Shown here in pieces: positions 1 through 6,880 of a DNA stretch of 23,135 nucleotides; the stretch's first letter is position 1, and each line of letters begins with the position of its first letter. The stretch lies in contig JBKHHU010000035.1 of assembly GCA_046539045.1 (NCBI GenBank), positions 1 to 23,135 on the forward strand. The letters are read 5' to 3'. The notes under the pieces were generated by a model that had not been told where the DNA came from, made no database searches, and worked only from the letters and a program-made list of their open reading frames with translations. The DNA is from JBKHHU01 sp046539045. GTDB taxonomy: Bacteria > Planctomycetota > Phycisphaerae > SM23-33. Made by a program: the position numbers and the translations under genes.

Positions 1-293
1 TCTTAGATTACGAGCCCGCGTCCGATTACACATACGCCCAACTAACGGCAGAATCGGTGGGTGAATTCAGCGCAGATTCACCGTTTTACGGCGATGCTCT
101 GGTCCAACTCTCCGACTGGGCAGGCCAACTGAACATCACCTATCAACTGGCAGGCCAAACACCCGTCAGCCGTCAGTTCTCACTGGACTCAATAACAGAT
201 CCTTACCAGATCAACTACGACGTCATCCCCGAACCGGCGACGATGGCCCTTCTGGGACTTGGTGGGCTGGCGTTGCTTCGGCGGAGGCGCTGA
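1..293 (+). CDS. C-terminal fragment of a secreted PEP-CTERM protein (5' end outside window)
   Basis: The frame is open from base 3 to the TGA at 291-293, so this is the last ~96 codons of a gene that starts upstream; the GTG at 57 is only an internal codon. The visible part is a Ser/Thr/Gln-rich, probably beta-structured domain. It ends in VIPEPATMALLGLGG, a short hydrophobic helix and four arginines. That is the PEP-CTERM sorting signal, which in other bacteria is recognised by an exosortase that removes the tail at the cell envelope. No exosortase gene is in this window. A strong intrinsic terminator follows at 387-420. The function of the main domain cannot be told from this fragment. It lacks the repeated cassette found in the next three genes. 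Confidence 0.85.
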   Translation, partial: LDYEPASDYTYAQLTAESVGEFSADSPFYGDALVQLSDWAGQLNITYQLAGQTPVSRQFSLDSITDPYQINYDVIPEPATMALLGLGGLALLRRRR

Positions 294-386
294 GTTGGGG
301 GTCTGACGGGCGTTTCGGCGGGGGGGGCGGCAGCCCGCTTGCTGCGGGTACCAGATGTCCACTTGCTGCAGTTAGAACGGATTACG

Positions 387-420
387 AACAGCCCGCTCTC
401 TTCGGAGCGGGTTGTTTTTT
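387..420 (+). terminator. Rho-independent terminator after the first PEP-CTERM gene
   Basis: A 12-bp stem (387-398 with 405-416, one G-U pair) closes a six-base loop and runs into six consecutive T at 415-420. It lies 94 bp after the stop codon and separates this gene from the next. Confidence 0.88.
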
Positions 421-575
421 ACCATCACGGCAGGGCGGAGGGCGGCAGGGGGTTTTCATTTCTCCGGTCAGTACCGTTGTTTAGCGGTTTTTGCCCGGGA
501 TCCGGCTGGGCGTCTGCCCGCGGCATGGAGCAATTGGCTCAGGCCCTGCCCGGGGAAGGAAACCTACCGGGTTGA

Positions 576-603
576 TTGGTTTTCCCATCGCCGCGTCTAG
601 AAT
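576..603 (+). promoter_or_regulatory. Weak sigma70-like promoter candidate
   Basis: TTGGTT, a 16-base spacer and TAGAAT. If used, it would give a ~310-base leader for the gene at 920. The match is modest and such matches occur by chance. Confidence 0.25.
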
Positions 604-919
604 GCCCGTGGAACCAGCCGGCGGACTCTCGCTCAGCCCGGCGGCGATTCCTGCTTGTGCTCTTCGGAGTTCCTGGCAGTGCCGGTGGCGTCAGGAGGAT
701 GTAGGAAGAGGAGGTCGGGCGGCGGTGGTCTTGGCTCAAGACCCCGGCCATGCGGCACATGTCCGATTCACTTCAACTCTGCGTGCATGCTCATGTCACC
801 GTCGGCCGGGACAGGCGCACAGCGTCTGTAGCCTTCGCATGCTCCGGTGTGCCTGGCAAACCGTTGCTCAAGGTGAGCGGCGGTGACTATCGCTTGCAGT
901 ACCAGCTTGGAGGAGACTG

Positions 920-1363
920 ATGATGAAAAAACTTCTGGTAATTGTGGTAATGGGTTTGGCGGCCGCTCCTGTTCTGGCTCAGAGTGACGCCGAGCCGGGA
1001 ACAGCGGACTTTCTTCTGGATCTCGAACAGGGGCGGATCCTGGTCGACGCGAACAACGTCGCGTTCGTGCAGATCAAATCCGCCACCGGTGACAACACCT
1101 TGACCGGGTACACCCCGATCGGCGATTCCACCATTGTCGAGATCAACCCGGACAAGGTCGGCGAATTTACCCTCTCCAACACGATCCAGGGCGAAGGCGA
1201 AGCGACCTTCAGCGGCGAGTATGATGTCCTCCAGTGCTTCCATCAGGTAATGGGTGAGGACAAGGTGCTGGCTGCGGAGTTCGTCATTCCCGAACCGGCG
1301 ACGATGGCCCTGCTCGGGCTGGGCGCGGTTGCTCTGCTGCGTCGGCATCGCAGACGCAAATAG
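920..1363 (+). CDS. Small secreted PEP-CTERM protein consisting of the shared cassette only
   Basis: This is a 147-residue protein. Residues 1-21 form a signal peptide (MMKKLLVIVVMGLAAAPVLAQ), and about 25-125 are the module shared with the next two genes. Residues ~125-147 are a PEP-CTERM tail (IPEPATMALLGLG, helix, then RRHRRRK). A GGAGGAG ribosome-binding site at 909-915 fits the ATG at 923 (8-base spacing) slightly better than the ATG at 920, so the true start may be one codon later. Bases 1034-1215 are identical to parts of the genes at 2028 and 4090. Unlike those two, it has no N-terminal ligand-type domain and no dockerin-like repeats. The cassette begins with a beta-rich stretch, DLEQGRILVDANN, and holds one cysteine (YDVLQCF). 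Its biochemical role is unknown to me; an envelope-anchored structural or binding role is only inference. It has its own terminator at 1424-1460. Confidence 0.88.
   Translation: MMKKLLVIVVMGLAAAPVLAQSDAEPGTADFLLDLEQGRILVDANNVAFVQIKSATGDNTLTGYTPIGDSTIVEINPDKVGEFTLSNTIQGEGEATFSGEYDVLQCFHQVMGEDKVLAAEFVIPEPATMALLGLGAVALLRRHRRRK
1034..1215. repeat. Shared cassette, copy A: 182 bp identical to copies B and C
   Basis: Read base by base against 3099-3280 and 5104-5285, this stretch is identical. It continues to 1240 with a single synonymous difference at 1216 (GGC against GGG). Sequence on both sides of 1034-1240 diverges although it still encodes a related protein. An identical core with diverged flanks suggests gene conversion more than simple duplication. 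Confidence 0.9.
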
Positions 1364-1423
1364 CCTTTGACAGGTTCCCGATACGTATACCACCTGTCCA
1401 CTTCTGACAAGTGGAAGGAATCA

Positions 1424-1460
1424 GAAAGAGCCCGCTACATCGGTAGTGGGCTCTTTCCTA
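1424..1460 (+). terminator. Intrinsic terminator after the cassette-only gene
   Basis: A 15-bp stem pairs 1424-1438 with 1443-1457 (one G-U pair). The U-rich part is short and lies mostly inside the 3' arm (CTCTTTCCTA). A smaller hairpin precedes it at 1397-1415. Confidence 0.75.
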
Positions 1461-2027
1461 TGGTACGATCCGGGTCCTGCGGAGACGCTGAAGATGTAAA
1501 AGGTTAGTCACCCATAGGTTACTCGGTGTCGGCGCAAGCTCATCACTGGCGGGTATGCTGTAGGAGTTCTTCATAATCACACCAAGACGCGGGCGTGTTG
1601 GCGGTACTATCCCGGTTCCGCTGCCCGCACCCTTCCCCGGCGCCTACAATCTCGGTGACGTCAGACGGAGTTTCTGCTTTGTGGAGCGTCTCGCACTTCT
1701 TTTGCTTTCGCAGGAGGCACTTCACGATCCTCCCGTAGCTGATGGATCTCTGTTGCTACTCGAGTGATTCGGTACGTAAAGCTTGCGGCCGCGTTGTTCA
1801 CCCGGCTCCCATGTGACGTTAGATACAATTCGCAAATCTGCTCAATTCGCATGCGGTGAATCCGGCATCACCGCTGAAACCCGATGAAAGTTCCGCGCTG
1901 GTGGTGAAGCGGGGAAAGGAGGTCGGCGCAAGAGTAACGGTTCTATCGGTTGTGTAGAGTTTCTGACTGCTTGCGTTAAGCAGTTTGCTCACATGTTCAT
2001 AAGGCTATTCCCTGAGGAGGAGAAACG
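1461..2027. other. 567 bp intergenic spacer before the second cassette gene
   Basis: This stretch is visibly less GC-rich than the coding regions. It holds a TACAAT hexamer at 1824-1829 without a convincing -35, a leader hairpin at 1966-1984 and a strong ribosome-binding site (GAGGAGGAG, 2014-2022). Nothing else was recognised; a 63-codon reverse frame at 1661-1852 was considered and not accepted. Confidence 0.55.
1966..1984 (+). promoter_or_regulatory. Leader hairpin upstream of the second cassette gene
   Basis: ACTGCTT (1966-1972) pairs with AAGCAGT (1978-1984) around a five-base loop, 44 bases before the ATG. A similar hairpin, with CTGCT and AGCAG arms, sits at 4025-4042 at almost the same distance from the start of the third cassette gene. 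Both leaders then share the string CCTGAGGAGGAGAA over the ribosome-binding site. Confidence 0.4.
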
Positions 2028-3422
2028 ATGACAAAGTTTCTTAGCGTTTTGACAGTTCTGCTGATGGTGTGCTCGGCGTTCGGTGGCGACATAATCAGTG
2101 ATGATTTCAACAGCGGCGTTTTCGTCGCCGACGGCAGCAGGCCGATTCTTGACGGCGGCGACTACACGTACTACGAATGGGGCGGCGAGGGTGATGAACT
2201 TGACGGATGGGTCTCTCTGACGGAGGGAGGTTCGGTTACCCCCGCCGGGGCAGAGCTTTACCTGGACGCTGCCCGCTTCGGGTTGCATCCCTCTTCCAAT
2301 GCCCTGTCGTTCGCCTACACCGGCGACAACAATATCACCGGTTACTACGCCAAACAGGCTGACGTCCCGAAGAGCGGTTGGACGACCTCGACCACTCTGG
2401 ATGAAACCATGGGCGGTGCCCGCGATGAGGAAGGCAACGCTCTGGCGTTCGTCTTGGTCTACGATGCGGAACTGTCCTATCAGCACGGCAGCCGCGCGAC
2501 CGCTATCCAGGCCAAGGGCCAGGTGACCATCGATGGCGTGACGACCAGCGTCATCAGCCCGCACTTCTATAACACCGAGAACCTCACTGACAATGGAGAT
2601 GGGACGTACACCGGAGCCAATTTCACGACGGATCCGACTGTCGATTTGGACGTCACCTCACTGCCGGGCGGCTCGCTGTTGGACACCAGTGACAGCATCG
2701 AAGGAGTGACTTCTACCGGTGCCGCCTTCCGCGGGATCAGTTCTGGTGTCATTGAGCAGACGGTGGCCAATGGTGCCGAAATCAGCGCGCAGTTCCTTAC
2801 CGGTCGTGTAAATGATAAGGGCGACGGCAACTGGCAGTACATGGGTGCCGGCGTGGACAACGTTCGCGTGGTGGCTCTGGAAGCTGGCGACGCCAACGGC
2901 GATCTGAACGTCGACACCGATGATGCCAGTGCGCTGATCGGCAACTTCGGCAACCAGGACGCCGGCTGGACCCAAGGCGATTTCAATGGGGACAACAAGG
3001 TGGACAGCGACGATGCCAGTGATCTGATCGGCAATTGGCAGGCAACCTACCAGGCCGAAGAGGGCACTGCCGAGTTCACGCTGGATCTCGAGAACGGCCG
3101 GATCCTGGTCGACGCGAACAACGTCGCGTTCGTGCAGATCAAATCCGCCACCGGTGACAACACCTTGACCGGGTACACCCCGATCGGCGATTCCACCATT
3201 GTCGAGATCAACCCGGACAAGGTCGGCGAATTTACCCTCTCCAACACGATCCAGGGCGAAGGCGAAGCGACCTTCAGCGGGGAGTATGATGTCCTCCAGT
3301 GCTTCTATCAGCTTATGAGTGAGGACAAGATTCTCGCGGCAGAGTTCACCGTTCCGGAACCGGCCACGATGATGCTGCTTGGCCTTGGTGGCCTGGCACT
3401 GATCCGTCGCCGTCGTCGCTGA
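2028..3422 (+). CDS. Secreted PEP-CTERM protein with dockerin-like repeats and shared C-terminal cassette
   Basis: This is a 464-residue exported protein. Residues 1-19 are a signal peptide (MTKFLSVLTVLLMVCSAFG), and 20-285 form a beta-rich domain beginning DIISDDFNSGVF, the style of jelly-roll or LamG-like domains in planctomycete PEP-CTERM proteins. Residues ~287-338 hold two dockerin-like Ca-binding repeats (GDANGDLNVDTDDASALIGN and GDFNGDNKVDSDDASDLIGN). Residues ~342-440 are the shared cassette, and the tail VPEPATMMLLGLGG plus an Arg-rich end completes it. The ATG at 2028 has a perfect GAGGAGGAG ribosome-binding site six bases upstream. The last 374 bases are identical to the end of the gene at 4090, whereas the N-terminal domains of the two proteins are unrelated to the eye. 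Cell-surface binding or matrix function is inference; no catalytic motif is visible. Confidence 0.9.
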   Translation: MTKFLSVLTVLLMVCSAFGGDIISDDFNSGVFVADGSRPILDGGDYTYYEWGGEGDELDGWVSLTEGGSVTPAGAELYLDAARFGLHPSSNALSFAYTGDNNITGYYAKQADVPKSGWTTSTTLDETMGGARDEEGNALAFVLVYDAELSYQHGSRATAIQAKGQVTIDGVTTSVISPHFYNTENLTDNGDGTYTGANFTTDPTVDLDVTSLPGGSLLDTSDSIEGVTSTGAAFRGISSGVIEQTVANGAEISAQFLTGRVNDKGDGNWQYMGAGVDNVRVVALEAGDANGDLNVDTDDASALIGNFGNQDAGWTQGDFNGDNKVDSDDASDLIGNWQATYQAEEGTAEFTLDLENGRILVDANNVAFVQIKSATGDNTLTGYTPIGDSTIVEINPDKVGEFTLSNTIQGEGEATFSGEYDVLQCFYQLMSEDKILAAEFTVPEPATMMLLGLGGLALIRRRRR

Positions 3423-3423
3423 A
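3049..3423. repeat. Shared cassette, copy B: 375 bp identical to copy C
   Basis: Bases 3049-3423 match 5054-5428 without a difference by direct reading. The identity starts just after the dockerin-like pair and ends one base after the stop codon, so it covers precisely the cassette and the PEP-CTERM tail. Confidence 0.93.
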
Positions 3424-3485
3424 AGCCGATCTGCAATAGTTCACGCTGCACAGTGTCCTATGTATTTGAACTGCGGCAGAAAATG

Positions 3486-3527
3486 ACGGCCCGCTTCCTC
3501 GTTGGAGGCGGGCCGTTCTGTCTTCTT
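3486..3527 (+). terminator. Intrinsic terminator after the second cassette gene
   Basis: A 13-bp GC-rich stem (3486-3498 with 3504-3516, one T-G pair) and a five-base loop are followed by a pyrimidine-rich run, TCTGTCTTCTT. Confidence 0.82.
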
Positions 3528-4089
3528 GAGAGACGCCAACCCTTGGCGCAGCCGATGGATATGTCACTTGGTTCGACAAGAGCAGGAATGACCGCGATTG
3601 CGGCGGGCTCTCGTTGGACCTCTCTTCCCGCACTTATATTGGGAATCACGCCGCGAGGCGCATAGAATTTCGACGGTTGATCATCGGAGGCGTGCCGCTC
3701 ACGTGCCTCCGGTACAATCACGGAAGTTCATTTGTTCCCATGCAGAGATGTCGCGGGAGCACCTTCATTTCTCTCGCTCAAATAAAGGAAGAGGCCCAGC
3801 CGTCGATTCAGCGTGCTGACCGTCGCTTCTCTGTATCTGCCTTTGCCCATCTTTCGCATGGCCACGTAAGGCTTTGAGTTCTGTGCTCGTTCATCAGTTC
3901 GTGCTCGTCCGGTCTTCGCCGATCAGGCCGACGAAGACTACTTGTGTGTTATCAGCCTGTTGTACGATTCCCGTCGGGGAAGGAGGTAGAGAGCACTTAA
4001 AAGGGACGAAGATGTTTTCTGGCAGCTGCTCGCTCAAGCAGCATTTCTGGCTTAACGATCGCTAACAACTTCCTGAGGAGGAGAACGCG
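3528..4089. other. 562 bp intergenic spacer before the third cassette gene
   Basis: No gene is recognised. Two weak promoter-like patterns are visible: TTGGGA, 18 bases and TAGAAT ending near 3669, and a TACAAT at 3713-3718 without a good -35. A leader hairpin lies at 4025-4042 and a GAGGAGGAG ribosome-binding site at 4075-4083. Small open frames on the + strand in this stretch have no ribosome-binding site or family-like sequence. Confidence 0.55.
4025..4042 (+). promoter_or_regulatory. Leader hairpin upstream of the third cassette gene
   Basis: GCTGCT (4025-4030) pairs with AGCAGC (4037-4042) around a six-base loop, 47 bases before the ATG. It is the counterpart of the hairpin at 1966-1984. 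Confidence 0.4.
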
Positions 4090-5427
4090 ATGAAAAAACT
4101 TCTAGTATTGGTATTGGTATTTTCGGTTACCGCATCGCTGAGTGCCGGTGTGGTATTGGATGAGGATTTTGAAGCAGTAGCCGACGGCGCCATCCCGGCT
4201 GGGTGGGGCTATGACGGCTTCAACAGTGACTATCAGGTCGGCACCTGGACCGACACCAACGGTGACGTCCGCAAGACCGTGGGCGACCGCGATCTGGGCG
4301 GCGACACAGACGGTGTATTCAGCAGTGCTTTCTTCAGCCCCACGTTCAGTGCGCTGCCTGTGAGCCCCGTTGAAGGCCGCGTCTCTGCCGTCCAGTGGGA
4401 TTCTGTCGTGCTCGCCACCAGTGGTAGCGACGAGACCTACGTTCAGGAGATCACGCTGCTGGACTCCAGTGACAGCGACGGCATCTCGGTTCGTCTGCGT
4501 CAGACGACTGCCGGTGGGTCTGCCTATATGGTCCGCAAGGACTTCGACGGTAACGGTGAGATCAACCCCACGCCCGACGAGCAGATAGGTGAAGTCCCCG
4601 GTTCCCAGGAAACGTGGACGCTGAACGATTTTGCCTATCAGACAACAGGCGTACTGCGTCCGACGGAAACCGCCGGCGAAGTCGAAGTGGAAGTTTACCG
4701 GACGCTTCCTGACGGTACCAATCCGGCCCTGTTGGCCCAAGGCACCTTTACCGGTGTCGACACCAGCGCCGGCCTGGATCAGGTCCGCATCCTGAACAAG
4801 GACCGGAATTTCGATCACGGGCTGGCCGGCAATCCGACTTCCGCCGGTGCGTTCGAAGTCGATTCCGTTCGTGCTATGGATACCGCCACCAGCGACTATG
4901 ACCTGAGCGGCCAGACCGACAGTGACGATGCTTCGATCCTGATCGGCAACTGGCTTGAAGACGGCAAGGGTCTGATGACCGGCGATTCCGACAACGACGG
5001 GACCGTCGACTCGGACGATGCCTCCGTGCTGATCGGGGACTTCCTCGGGACGCACCAGGCCGAAGAGGGCACTGCCGAGTTCACGCTGGATCTCGAGAAC
5101 GGCCGGATCCTGGTCGACGCGAACAACGTCGCGTTCGTGCAGATCAAATCCGCCACCGGTGACAACACCTTGACCGGGTACACCCCGATCGGCGATTCCA
5201 CCATTGTCGAGATCAACCCGGACAAGGTCGGCGAATTTACCCTCTCCAACACGATCCAGGGCGAAGGCGAAGCGACCTTCAGCGGGGAGTATGATGTCCT
5301 CCAGTGCTTCTATCAGCTTATGAGTGAGGACAAGATTCTCGCGGCAGAGTTCACCGTTCCGGAACCGGCCACGATGATGCTGCTTGGCCTTGGTGGCCTG
5401 GCACTGATCCGTCGCCGTCGTCGCTGA
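4090..5427 (+). CDS. Secreted PEP-CTERM protein with dockerin-like repeats and shared C-terminal cassette (paralogue)
   Basis: This is a 445-residue exported protein. Residues 1-20 are a signal peptide (MKKLLVLVLVFSVTASLSAG), and ~21-268 form a beta-rich domain starting VVLDEDFEAVADGAIPAGW, typical of carbohydrate-binding or concanavalin-like modules but not assignable by eye. Residues ~273-320 are two dockerin-like repeats (SDYDLSGQTDSDDASILIGN and TGDSDNDGTVDSDDASVLIG). The shared cassette begins at ~323, and the PEP-CTERM tail ends RRRRR. The first repeat has lost some acidic positions (SDYDLSGQTD), so its metal binding may be weak. An internal stretch, DFDGNGEINPTPDEQ, also looks like an isolated Ca-loop. 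The ATG has a GAGGAGGAG ribosome-binding site at 4075-4083. The C-terminal third is identical at DNA level to the gene at 2028, and the N-terminal domain is different. A terminator follows at 5467. Confidence 0.9.
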   Translation: MKKLLVLVLVFSVTASLSAGVVLDEDFEAVADGAIPAGWGYDGFNSDYQVGTWTDTNGDVRKTVGDRDLGGDTDGVFSSAFFSPTFSALPVSPVEGRVSAVQWDSVVLATSGSDETYVQEITLLDSSDSDGISVRLRQTTAGGSAYMVRKDFDGNGEINPTPDEQIGEVPGSQETWTLNDFAYQTTGVLRPTETAGEVEVEVYRTLPDGTNPALLAQGTFTGVDTSAGLDQVRILNKDRNFDHGLAGNPTSAGAFEVDSVRAMDTATSDYDLSGQTDSDDASILIGNWLEDGKGLMTGDSDNDGTVDSDDASVLIGDFLGTHQAEEGTAEFTLDLENGRILVDANNVAFVQIKSATGDNTLTGYTPIGDSTIVEINPDKVGEFTLSNTIQGEGEATFSGEYDVLQCFYQLMSEDKILAAEFTVPEPATMMLLGLGGLALIRRRRR

Positions 5428-5428
5428 A
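5054..5428. repeat. Shared cassette, copy C: 375 bp identical to copy B
   Basis: Exact counterpart of 3049-3423 in direct orientation, about 2 kb apart. Direct repeats of this length are substrates for recombination that would delete the gene between them or fuse the N-terminus of one gene to the tail of the other. Confidence 0.93.
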
Positions 5429-5466
5429 CCTGCGTTCGCGACAGCGAACAATGAAGAAGTGAACAG

Positions 5467-5504
5467 AGAAGCGCGGCTCGACAGGGTCGCGCTTCTTCTT
5501 TTTA
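5467..5504 (+). terminator. Intrinsic terminator after the third cassette gene
   Basis: AGAAGCGCG (5467-5475) pairs with CGCGCTTCT (5488-5496), followed by TCTTTTTAC. This is a classic stem and U-run. Confidence 0.88.
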
Positions 5505-5540
5505 CTGCTGCGGTCACTGCTCCGGAGGCCCGTCGATTGC

Positions 5541-5546
5541 TACAAT
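5541..5546 (+). promoter_or_regulatory. Possible -10 element of the metalloprotease gene
   Basis: TACAAT lies 30 bases upstream of the ATG at 5577, just after the previous gene's terminator, a sensible place for a promoter. No good -35 is visible at 16-18 bases. Confidence 0.3.
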
Positions 5547-5576
5547 GTACCGGATCTGTAACGTGAGGAGCATCTC

Positions 5577-6662
5577 ATGGTTCGATTGGTTTCTGCTGTT
5601 CTGCTCATCGGTTCTCTCACAGCCATCAGCACGTCGATAGCGGCGGCCGGGGAGTCGTATTCCATAGGGATCGATTTCATCACCGAGGCCACGCCCGTGG
5701 ATACGCAGTACTGGGTGCATTTCGGCGATCCCGGACCCTTCCCGCTGACCGACCCGGCCAACTCGTTCGTGCTCGACGGGGCGCTTGCAGGAATGTCCGA
5801 AGCCGAAGCCCAGAGGGACGTGGTTCTGCACATCGAAGACTACTTCCGCCGCATCGACACCGGCGATCCGGCCGGCACGCTCAACCTCCGGATATTTGAG
5901 GGGCAGGCGCCGCTGGAATCCCGCACGCGGGAATTGAACGTCATGATGTGCGAGAGCACGCTGTACGAATCCTCGTACGGGTTTGCCGACGGACTCGGGA
6001 TCGGCTTTCAGGAGGACGACCATCATCCGGACGGTGCGTACGGCGCATTCGTCTTCCTGGACAATATCGACCGGATGGAGGATGTCGCCTTCGACAGCAC
6101 CAGAAAGTTCCACAATGCCGTTTCGGGCATCGCCGCTCACGAGATCGGTCACCTTTACAATCTGGAGCACGTGGAGCGCGGGGACTCGCTCCCGTACAAC
6201 CTGATGAGCACCGGGAGTACGGGCATGACGTCGACCGACTGGGTGGAGGATCGGGCGTTCTCCAGCGATGCCGAAGAGGCGGACAACATTGCCTTGCTGC
6301 TGTCCGGGCTCGGGACGATACAACGTGGAGATTTCGACGCCGACGGTGATCTGGATACCGATGACGCTTCGGTGCTGATCGCCAATTTCGGCAAGGACCG
6401 CCTCCTGTACCACGAAGGCGATGCCGACGGCGATCACGATTGCGATCTGGACGATGCTTCCTTGCTGCTGTCGGGTTGGGGAGGCATGGCCGCCCAGGAA
6501 GGGGGGGACGCCGAATCGCTGACGGCCCAGACCGACCTCGATGCACTGAGTGTCTTATCCGCTGGGCAGGCATCTGTTTCCGTTCCGGAGCCCGGTATAG
6601 GTATGGTGCTTCTGGTGGGTGCCTGCGGCCTGCTCGGGAAGAAGCGGAAGGTCAAGCAGTAA
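5577..6662 (+). CDS. Secreted metzincin-like zinc metalloprotease with dockerin-like repeats and PEP-CTERM tail
   Basis: This is a 361-residue protein. Residues 1-24 are a signal peptide, and ~28-245 form a zincin catalytic domain with the zinc motif HEIGHLYNLEH (188-198; three His ligands and the catalytic Glu). A downstream Met-turn-like NLMS lies at 208-211. Together these are the two hallmarks of metzincins. The usual Gly in HExxHxxGxxH is Asn here. Residues 251-270 and 281-300 are two dockerin-like Ca-binding repeats (GDFDADGDLDTDDASVLIAN and GDADGDHDCDLDDASLLLSG). Residues 336-361 are a PEP-CTERM tail (VPEPGIGM, hydrophobic helix, GKKRKVKQ) with lysines instead of the usual arginine run. 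A GAGGAG ribosome-binding site at 5563-5568 supports the ATG. It probably acts as an envelope-attached or released protease; substrates are unknown. It does not carry the shared cassette but shares the repeat style of its neighbours. Confidence 0.85.
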   Translation: MVRLVSAVLLIGSLTAISTSIAAAGESYSIGIDFITEATPVDTQYWVHFGDPGPFPLTDPANSFVLDGALAGMSEAEAQRDVVLHIEDYFRRIDTGDPAGTLNLRIFEGQAPLESRTRELNVMMCESTLYESSYGFADGLGIGFQEDDHHPDGAYGAFVFLDNIDRMEDVAFDSTRKFHNAVSGIAAHEIGHLYNLEHVERGDSLPYNLMSTGSTGMTSTDWVEDRAFSSDAEEADNIALLLSGLGTIQRGDFDADGDLDTDDASVLIANFGKDRLLYHEGDADGDHDCDLDDASLLLSGWGGMAAQEGGDAESLTAQTDLDALSVLSAGQASVSVPEPGIGMVLLVGACGLLGKKRKVKQ

Positions 6663-6751
6663 AGGATGTTGCGCTGGAGATGTCCTGTCCGGTCGGTTCC
6701 CGACCAGGGGGCTGTTCACCGTATGGTTTTGGTCGCCCGAACCGCGGGAAG

Positions 6752-6782
6752 TTGCGCCGAAGAATTCGTCAGATGGTATAAT
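6752..6782 (+). promoter_or_regulatory. Promoter candidate of the last PEP-CTERM gene
   Basis: A perfect TATAAT at 6777-6782 lies 98 bases before the ATG at 6881. The -35 is poor: TTGCGC with a 19-base spacer is the best option. Confidence 0.45.
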
Positions 6783-6880
6783 GTCCACCGTTGAGCATCG
6801 CCGAACAGAAGAGAGGACAAGTTCAATGGCGGCCCTTTGAGCCAGGGGTCTGTCGGCACAACAAGAATGTGGAGCATGTT

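Larger units (their letters stand above)
294..919. other. 626 bp intergenic spacer
   Basis: Apart from the terminator at 387-420, a G-run near 320-328 and a weak promoter candidate at 576-603, I recognise nothing here. Short open frames exist on both strands, but none has a ribosome-binding site with a family-like product. The spacer is similar in length to those before the next two genes (664 and 667 bp), but I see no clear sequence similarity between the three. Confidence 0.6.

Noticed and set aside
854..868. Possible sigma54 promoter (TGGC and TTGC) before the cassette-only gene
   Set aside because: The distance between the GG and GC pairs is 9 bases instead of the required 10.
1661..1852. 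A 63-codon - strand frame with a faint winged-helix look (TYRITRVATEIHQLRED)
   Set aside because: No ribosome-binding site, too short for a domain and no flanking support. It may be a remnant of a DNA-binding protein but the evidence is too thin.
4048..4063. Possible -24/-12 promoter (TGGC and TCGC with correct 10-base spacing) before the third cassette gene
   Set aside because: The start site would fall on the ribosome-binding site and the -12 part lacks TTGC.
4102..5517. A 471-codon open frame on the - strand antisense to the third cassette gene
   Set aside because: Mirror of the codon pattern of a clearly real exported protein. The same antisense pattern recurs in the other cassette copies because the DNA is repeated.
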